Below are positions 57,662-64,000 of a DNA stretch of 64,000 nt, piece after piece. The notes under the pieces were generated by a model, which searched no databases, was not told the origin of the DNA, and saw only the letters and a program-made list of their open reading frames with translations. Made by a program: the position numbers and the translations under genes. The stretch comes from Piscibacillus halophilus (GTDB taxonomy: Bacteria; Bacillota; Bacilli; Bacillales; Alkalibacillaceae). Location of the stretch: assembly GCF_900110685.1 (NCBI RefSeq), contig NZ_FOES01000006.1, positions 52,141-116,140 of the forward strand. Direction: 5' to 3'. Positions within the stretch are counted from its first letter, which is position 1; each line of letters starts with the position of its first letter.

Positions 57662-58918
57662 ATGAGCGTCAAGTGGGGTGCTAACCCAAATAAGAAGCGA
57701 TTTAGCTTCAAAAAAATTCTACTAACCTTGTTAACTGTCTTTGTTTTCGTTGCAACTGTGAGTTACATAGCATTCGAGACGGTTACAGCTGAAGTATCAG
57801 TTATTCAAAACGGAGAAGAAATGAGTACGTTAACAACAGCTAATGATGTTAGTGGTGTCATGGATGAATTAGGAATTGACGTTTCCAAACATGATGATTT
57901 ATCCGTGGATCTAGATGAAAAAGTAACAGATGGAATGGTCATTGAGTACACTCAAGCCCATGAAGTCAAGGTTACCATTAATGACGAAACTGAAACCTAT
58001 TACACAACAACAGAGAACGTCAAACAGTTCTTAGAGGATGAATCTATTAACCTCTCAGAACATGATGAAGTTTCCGTTGATTTAAATACAGATATAAAAG
58101 ACGGTCTTGCTTTCACAATCGATAAAGCATTTAAGGTCACGGTTAATGATGGCGGAAAAGAGAAGACGGCCATGGTGACGAACCAAACGGTTGGTGACTT
58201 GCTAAAAGATTTAGATATTGAATTAAAAGAACACGACCGACTAAATGCCGACTTAGACGATCGTGTCGAAAATAATCGTTCTATAGAAATAGTACGTGTG
58301 ACAAAAGAAAAAGTTTCAAATGAAATTGAAATTCCTTATGAAACTGAAACAAAAGAAGATTCAAATCTTTTACAAGGAAAAAGTAAAGTTTTAACGTATG
58401 GTCAAGAAGGTAAAAAAGTTGAAACTTATGAAGTGACGAAAGAAAACGGAGAAGAAGTATCGCGTGAGTTAATTGATGAAGAAATCGTAGAAGAAAGTGT
58501 TAACCACGTTGTGGCAAAAGGTACTAAAGCTCCTGTACAGCAAGCAAGTAATAGCAGTAGTTCAAGTAGTAGCTCAAGTAGCAGTTCAGATAATAGTTCA
58601 GGTGAATGGACGACATTTACATCTACTAAATATTCACCATACTGTAGTGGTTGTTCAGGCTATACCGCAACCGGTGTGAATGTTAAAGACTCTATTTATC
58701 ACAATGGTATGAGAGTCATCGCTGTAGATCCTAATGTTATTCCACTATGGTCCATCGTTGAAGTTAGAACACCTAACGATCGTTTTAAAGCGATCGCATT
58801 AGATACAGGTGGCGCCGTTCAAGGTAAAAAAATCGACATCCTTGTCTCATCAGAAAGTGAAGCGCATGGATGGGGACACCGCAGTGTTCAAGTGAAAGTC
58901 ATCAGAAGCGGTAAGTAA
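57662..58918 (+). CDS. yabE: YabE: G5/DUF348 and 3D-domain cell-wall protein
   Basis: 418-aa Rpf/Sps-like wall protein. Membrane anchor helix (about 18-38), three DUF348 repeats (about 43-225), a G5 domain (about 225-300), a low-complexity Ser linker (about 310-325) and a C-terminal 3D (MltA-like) domain with TKYSPYCSGCSGYTATGVN...IAVDPNVIPLWS and ALDTGGAVQGKKID catalytic Asp residues; likely a lytic transglycosylase. The start is ATG 57662 after AAAGGAGGCG; the frame extends upstream into the promoter. Confidence 0.93.
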   Translation: MSVKWGANPNKKRFSFKKILLTLLTVFVFVATVSYIAFETVTAEVSVIQNGEEMSTLTTANDVSGVMDELGIDVSKHDDLSVDLDEKVTDGMVIEYTQAHEVKVTINDETETYYTTTENVKQFLEDESINLSEHDEVSVDLNTDIKDGLAFTIDKAFKVTVNDGGKEKTAMVTNQTVGDLLKDLDIELKEHDRLNADLDDRVENNRSIEIVRVTKEKVSNEIEIPYETETKEDSNLLQGKSKVLTYGQEGKKVETYEVTKENGEEVSRELIDEEIVEESVNHVVAKGTKAPVQQASNSSSSSSSSSSSSDNSSGEWTTFTSTKYSPYCSGCSGYTATGVNVKDSIYHNGMRVIAVDPNVIPLWSIVEVRTPNDRFKAIALDTGGAVQGKKIDILVSSESEAHGWGHRSVQVKVIRSGK

Positions 58919-58927
58919 TTAATCTTT

Positions 58928-58967
58928 AAGGATAATCCTGTTATACTAAGGATTATCCTTTATTTTT
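58928..58967 (+). terminator. Terminator after yabE
   Basis: AAGGATAATCC (58928-58938) pairs with GGATTATCCTT (58950-58960), then TATTTTT. Confidence 0.88.
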
Positions 58968-58987
58968 GTTTTAGAGAGGTTTTAAAC

Positions 58988-60414
<1,427 letters not shown>

Positions 60415-60416
60415 GC

Positions 60417-60444
60417 ACATTTAAACCCCTTGATCAATATCGTA
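60417..60444 (+). promoter_or_regulatory. Candidate sigma-K promoter of yabG
   Basis: AC (60417-60418), 17-bp spacer, AATATCGTA (60436-60444), one mismatch to CATANNNTA. yabG is a sigma-K gene in B. subtilis. Confidence 0.35.
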
Positions 60445-60475
60445 TAAGAGAAGGTATTTGAGAAGGGGATTTTTT

Positions 60476-61366
60476 ATGAATTGGCAAATAGGCGATATCG
60501 TTACAAGACACTCATATGAACATGATTTATTATTTCGTGTGCAAAAAATAAGCAAAGAGCATGCGATATTATTTGGTGAGGATTTCCGTTTAAAGGTTGA
60601 TGCACCGTTAGATGACCTTAAAAAAGTTACCGAAAGTGACCATTTTTTACGTCGTAAAGAAATGAAACAAAATGAAGATTTATCATACAGAATGTTTCAT
60701 CAAGATTATTATTTACGTTCATTTAGAGATTATGCACAGCCAACGCATGAGAAAGAACAGAACATTTCACAGTTTAGGTTATGCCCGAAAGTACTTCATA
60801 TTGATGGGGATTCCTTATTTCTTAAAAAATGTATCCAACTATATAAACGACTAGGCCTTCAGGTTCATGGAATGTATGTTGAAGAATCAGAGATGCCAGA
60901 GAAAATTAAAGAGTTAATGGAAAAGGTGCAACCAGATATTTTAGTCATTACTGGACATGATTCTTATTCAAAACAAAAAGGCGATGAAAAAGATATCAGA
61001 GCCTATCGCAACAGCAAGTATTTTGTTGAAGCTGTTCGCGAGGCAAGAAGGTTTCAGCCTAGCCTAGATCAATTAGTCATTTTTGCAGGTGCTTGCCAAT
61101 CACATTTTGAATCCCTGATTAAAGCAGGGGCAAACTTTGCGAGCTCACCAACACGAATTAACATTCATGCTCTAGATCCAGTGTATGTAGTGGCAAAAGC
61201 CGGATATACCCCATTTATGGAAAAAGTGAACATTTATGATGTTGTAAGTAAAACGATTACTCGAGAAAAAGGGATCGGTGGAATTGAAACAAGAGGTCTA
61301 TTTCGAGTTGGACTTCCTTACATGAAAGAATTACCAATTACGAACGAAAAGTCAAAAGATGAATAG
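60476..61366 (+). CDS. yabG: Sporulation-specific protease YabG
   Basis: 296-aa cysteine peptidase (family U57) that processes coat proteins in the mother cell. WQIGDIVTRHSYEHDLLFRV, LHIDGD..FL..C, DILVITGHDSY...K, FVEAV..AR...P..DQLVIFAGACQSHFE (likely Cys) and FASSPTRINIHALDP. ATG 60476 is 8 nt after GAAGGGG. CCCCTT at 60426-60431 could pair with the AAGGGG of this site. Confidence 0.93.
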   Translation: MNWQIGDIVTRHSYEHDLLFRVQKISKEHAILFGEDFRLKVDAPLDDLKKVTESDHFLRRKEMKQNEDLSYRMFHQDYYLRSFRDYAQPTHEKEQNISQFRLCPKVLHIDGDSLFLKKCIQLYKRLGLQVHGMYVEESEMPEKIKELMEKVQPDILVITGHDSYSKQKGDEKDIRAYRNSKYFVEAVREARRFQPSLDQLVIFAGACQSHFESLIKAGANFASSPTRINIHALDPVYVVAKAGYTPFMEKVNIYDVVSKTITREKGIGGIETRGLFRVGLPYMKELPITNEKSKDE

Positions 61367-61472
61367 AATATAATGATTGGTTTTTTTGTATTAGCCACAC
61401 TTTAAAACTTTTTGGAAATAAAATGTATGTTTAAATAATTCTAGGTAAAATTAAAAAAGATAAAAATTTATG

Positions 61473-61502
61473 TTGACATGTTTACATGCCAGTTGATATA
61501 AT
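61473..61502 (+). promoter_or_regulatory. veg promoter P1
   Basis: Consensus TTGACA (61473-61478), 18-bp spacer, consensus TATAAT (61497-61502). Confidence 0.7.
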
Positions 61503-61514
61503 ATTTAACTTTAT

Positions 61515-61544
61515 TTGACTTTTTGGCGATTGGTGTGGTATGAT
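61515..61544 (+). promoter_or_regulatory. veg promoter P2
   Basis: TTGACT (61515-61520), 18-bp spacer, extended TGG-TATGAT (61536-61544). It begins 13 bp after P1, giving tandem strong promoters like those known for veg. Confidence 0.65.
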
Positions 61545-61567
61545 TATCAATAGTGAGGTGGAGTCTA

Positions 61568-61822
61568 ATGGGAAAAACCTTAGCGGAAATCAAGCAAGTT
61601 TTAGATCACAGAATTGGGGAGCGTTTAACGTTAAAAGCAAACGGAGGACGTCGTAAAACCATTGAACGTTCTGGCGTTCTGGCGGAGACATACCCTTCAG
61701 TCTTTATCGTTGAGCTTGACCAAGAAGAGCACAACTTTGAAAGAGTGTCTTATAGTTACACAGATGTGTTAACTGAGACGGTAGAAATTACCTTCACAGA
61801 TGAAGTCACCAAGATGGCATAA
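61568..61822 (+). CDS. veg: Veg protein
   Basis: 84-aa DUF1021 protein that stimulates biofilm formation in B. subtilis. [50 protein letters not shown] is near-identical to the family. ATG 61568 follows GAGGTGGAG; a GTG/ATG-like extension from 61553 overlaps that site. Two strong promoters precede it. Confidence 0.95.
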   Translation: MGKTLAEIKQVLDHRIGERLTLKANGGRRKTIERSGVLAETYPSVFIVELDQEEHNFERVSYSYTDVLTETVEITFTDEVTKMA

Positions 61823-61918
61823 AGATAAGCCAACCCCATCCATTTCCAACATCTTTTTTCAGCAATTACATACACTAAGAGTGTCGTAAACAACGACAAA
61901 AGGAGTTGTAATCAACCG

Positions 61919-62098
61919 ATGGGAAGACGACGTGGCGTTATGTCAGATCGTTTGAAGGAAGAGATCGCAAAGGAGTTAGGTTTTTACGACACGGTGCAAC
62001 AAGAAGGATGGGGAGGCATTAAGTCTCGCGACGCCGGAAATATGGTCAAAAGGGCTGTAGAGATGGCACAAGAGCAAATGACAAAGGATAGGTCGTAA
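61919..62098 (+). CDS. sspF: Alpha/beta-type small acid-soluble spore protein SspF
   Basis: 59-aa spore DNA-binding protein that coats and protects forespore DNA. Translation begins [20 protein letters not shown] and continues [30 protein letters not shown]; the [17 protein letters not shown] block is the SASP signature. B. subtilis SspF is 61 aa and also lies between veg and ispE. RBS AAAGGAG. Its stop codon sits in the loop of the terminator. Confidence 0.95.
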   Translation: MGRRRGVMSDRLKEEIAKELGFYDTVQQEGWGGIKSRDAGNMVKRAVEMAQEQMTKDRS

Positions 62099-62114
62099 TG
62101 ACCTATCCTTTTTT
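62083..62114 (+). terminator. Terminator overlapping the sspF 3' end
   Basis: AAAGGATAGGTC (62083-62094) pairs with GACCTATCCTTT (62100-62111), T-run to 62114. The first arm is the last four sense codons, and the TAA (62096-62098) is in the loop. Confidence 0.9.
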
Positions 62115-62136
62115 ACTTATACAGTCAACAATCTTG

Positions 62137-62145
62137 TGGTACAAT
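62137..62145 (+). promoter_or_regulatory. Extended -10 for ispE
   Basis: TGG-TACAAT (62137-62145), 29 bp before ispE; -35 weak. Confidence 0.4.
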
Positions 62146-62173
62146 CGTAAAGAAAAGCGTAGGCAGGTGAGAC

Positions 62174-63025
62174 ATGGTGATCTATGAGAAAGCACCGGCA
62201 AAAATCAACTTAACCTTAGATGTTTTACATAAACGAAATGATGGCTATCATGAAGTGGAAATGCTCATGACGACGATTGATTTAGCTGACCGATTATCTT
62301 TTGAAAAATTGGACTCAAATCAAGTCGTTATTGCATCAGAGAATCGATTTGTTCCAAATGATCGCCGTAACTTAGCATATCAAGCAGCAACTTTAATAAA
62401 AGAACGATATAACATCAAAGAGGGAGTACGAATTCATTTAGATAAAAAGATACCTGTCGCAGCTGGATTAGCAGGTGGAAGCAGTGACGCAGCTGCTACA
62501 TTGCGAGGTGTAAGCCGTTTGTTTGGGCTTCAGTTAAGTCAAGAAGAATTGCAAGAAATAGGGGCTGAGATTGGCTCAGATGTACCCTTCTGTGTCATGG
62601 GTGGGACAGCTCTAGCAACAGGACGTGGTGAGAAATTAACCCCTTTACCTTCTCCGCCTCCGTGTTGGGTGGTTTTAGCTAAGCCTAATATTGGTGTTTC
62701 TACAAAGGATGTTTATAGTAAAGTACAGTTTGATGATATGAGACACCCTGCTACCAAAGAGGCAATCAGTGCATTAAAGCAACAAGATTTCAAAACTTTA
62801 TGTACAACATTAGGCAATGTCTTAGAACCAATCACGACATCCATGCACCCAGAAGTATTACAAATAAAGTCTAGGATGGAGAAAACAGGGGGAGACGGTG
62901 TTTTGATGAGTGGTAGTGGACCAACTGTTTTCTCACTTGTAGCTAAAGAAGAAAAAGCTGATCGGATTTATAATAGTCTTCGCGGTTTTTGTTCGGAAGT
63001 ATACGCAGTCCGAATGTTACGCTAA
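62174..63025 (+). CDS. ispE: 4-diphosphocytidyl-2-C-methyl-D-erythritol kinase
   Basis: GHMP kinase of the MEP isoprenoid pathway. 283 aa: [35 protein letters not shown] loop [19 protein letters not shown], catalytic Asp in GSDVPFC and [10 protein letters not shown]. The start is either ATG 62174 or GTG 62177; AGGTGA at 62165-62170 fits the latter slightly better. Followed by purR as in B. subtilis. Confidence 0.96.
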   Translation: MVIYEKAPAKINLTLDVLHKRNDGYHEVEMLMTTIDLADRLSFEKLDSNQVVIASENRFVPNDRRNLAYQAATLIKERYNIKEGVRIHLDKKIPVAAGLAGGSSDAAATLRGVSRLFGLQLSQEELQEIGAEIGSDVPFCVMGGTALATGRGEKLTPLPSPPPCWVVLAKPNIGVSTKDVYSKVQFDDMRHPATKEAISALKQQDFKTLCTTLGNVLEPITTSMHPEVLQIKSRMEKTGGDGVLMSGSGPTVFSLVAKEEKADRIYNSLRGFCSEVYAVRMLR

Positions 63026-63049
63026 TGTATGGATTTAACCGTTCATTCG

Positions 63050-63058
63050 TGGTATAGT
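63050..63058 (+). promoter_or_regulatory. Extended -10 for purR
   Basis: TGG-TATAGT (63050-63058), 35 bp before the purR ATG. Confidence 0.4.
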
Positions 63059-63092
63059 CTACTAAGAATATTCGGTTTTGAGGTGAACGGAG

Positions 63093-63908
63093 ATGAAACG
63101 AAGCGAACGATTAGTCGCTATGACTCATTATTTCTTGGAAAACCCAAAAACTTTAAGTTCACTCCCTTATTTTGTTGAGGAATATGATGCGGCAAAGTCC
63201 TCAATCAGTGAAGACATTGATATTATCGATGACATGTTTCAAAAAATGGGGATTGGCGAACTTAGGACAGTTGCAGGTGCTGCAGGTGGTGTACAGTACA
63301 TCCCTGACTTATCTATAGAACGTGCGCATACGACTGTGGAGAAGCTTATTGACCTATTAGAAGACCCTTCTAGAATTTTACCTGGTGGATATGTCTACAT
63401 GAGTGATCTATTAGGGCATCCCAAATATGTTCATGAGATCGGTCAAGTGTTCGCTTCAGCTTTTGAACATACAGAAATTGATTATGTCGTAACGGTAGCG
63501 ACAAAAGGGATTCCTCTTGCTTATGCTATTGCCCAAGTCATTGGTGTACCAGTCGTCATTATTAGACGTGACCCTAAAGTGACAGAAGGTTCGACGGTGA
63601 GTATTAATTATGTGTCGGGGTCTTCAAGGAAAATTCAAACGATGGTATTGGCTAAAAGAAGTATTGAAGAAGGCTCTAATGTCTTCATCGTAGATGATTT
63701 TATGAAGGCTGGCGGAACGATCCAAGGTATGAAAAGTTTAATGCGTGAGTTTAATGCTAATGTAAAAGGAATTGGTGTATTAGCTGAAGCTGAAGACGAG
63801 GAAGAGGACAGGAAAGTACAAGACTATATTTCACTCATAAAATTCATGGAAGTAGATGAAACAAAAGAAACAATCAAAGTGGAAAAAGGTAACTTTTTCT
63901 CAAGTTAA
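63093..63908 (+). CDS. purR: Purine operon repressor PurR
   Basis: 271-aa repressor: N-terminal winged helix (MKRSERLVAMTHYFLENP...LPYFVEEYDAAKSSISEDI) and a PRTase-like effector domain with the PRPP loop VFIVDDFMKAGGTI. PRPP binding relieves repression of pur genes. ATG preceded by GAGGTGAACGGAG. A terminator follows, so the yabJ-spoVG genes expected next would be separately transcribed. Confidence 0.97.
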   Translation: MKRSERLVAMTHYFLENPKTLSSLPYFVEEYDAAKSSISEDIDIIDDMFQKMGIGELRTVAGAAGGVQYIPDLSIERAHTTVEKLIDLLEDPSRILPGGYVYMSDLLGHPKYVHEIGQVFASAFEHTEIDYVVTVATKGIPLAYAIAQVIGVPVVIIRRDPKVTEGSTVSINYVSGSSRKIQTMVLAKRSIEEGSNVFIVDDFMKAGGTIQGMKSLMREFNANVKGIGVLAEAEDEEEDRKVQDYISLIKFMEVDETKETIKVEKGNFFSS

Positions 63909-63937
63909 AGAGGCTGGGACAAAACCCAGTAAAATAA

Positions 63938-63982
63938 AAAATCGTGGAAGACATCAAAATTGATGTTCTCCACGATTTTTTT
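63938..63982 (+). terminator. Terminator after purR, preceded by a GAGGCTGGGAC element
   Basis: ATCGTGGA (63941-63948) pairs with TCCACGAT (63969-63976), with inner ACATCAA/TTGATGT, then a seven-T run. Just upstream, CTGGG-ACAAAA-CCCAG (63914-63929) forms a mini-hairpin in GAGGCTGGGACAAAACCC, a motif I recall as common in intergenic DNA of Bacillaceae and staphylococci. Confidence 0.9.
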
Positions 63983-64000
63983 ATACTCTTTTTTAATTTT

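Overview
The window is about 64 kb of low-GC Firmicutes DNA from the origin-proximal region of a spore-forming Bacillaceae chromosome. The backbone gene order is that of the Bacillus subtilis origin region: dnaN-yaaA-recF-remB-gyrB-gyrA, dacA-pdxS-pdxT-serS-tRNA-Ser, dck/dgk, yaaH-tadA-scr RNA-dnaX-ebfC-recR-bofA, gin, yaaO-tmk-darA-yaaR-holB-ricT-yabA-yabB-rsmI-abrB, metS-tatD-yabE-rnmV-rsmA-yabG-veg-sspF-ispE-purR. Sporulation genes (cotZ-like, yaaH/sleL, bofA, gin, yabG, sspF) show an endospore former. The BCCT osmolyte transporter, acidic linkers and acidic tails suggest a moderately halophilic genus, but this is inference.

Region 1 (1-15972) is replication and gyrase, then an HD-GYP protein, PBP5, PLP synthase, and a Ser T-box-controlled serS followed by tRNA-Ser(UGA) and an M23 endopeptidase that converges on dck/dgk. 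Neither guaB nor an rRNA operon lies here, unlike in B. subtilis.

Region 2 (about 16.0-38.4 kb) is a block of about 22 kb inserted between dgk and yaaH relative to B. subtilis. It holds a cotZ-like coat gene; a CstR-type persulfide-responsive cluster (cstR, tusA, dsrE-like, rhodanese, TusA-rhodanese, rhodanese-MBL CstB-like dioxygenase, TauE exporter) with four exact and one near-exact copies of an ATACC-N6-GGTAT operator; a complete dppABCDE-ykfABCD murein-peptide uptake and recycling operon, divergent from acsA across a region with CodY-like and CcpA-like sites; an uncharacterised membrane-anchored coiled-coil protein; an NCS2-type permease; an orphan lysine/ornithine N-monooxygenase-like flavoprotein; a sigma-B-type PfpI protein; and a DUF3891 protein.

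Region 3 (38.4-64 kb) returns to the conserved backbone. A BCCT transporter is inserted between tadA and the SRP RNA gene; its leader carries a sigma-B-like promoter and a hairpin with a U-run. sspF (59 codons), the scr RNA, the tRNA and the T-box are annotated directly from the sequence.

The most unusual signal is a set of three intergenic tandem arrays (21.5, 46.7 and 56.5 kb). They have unrelated unit sequences but all keep an exact 21-bp period, and none contains a convincing gene.
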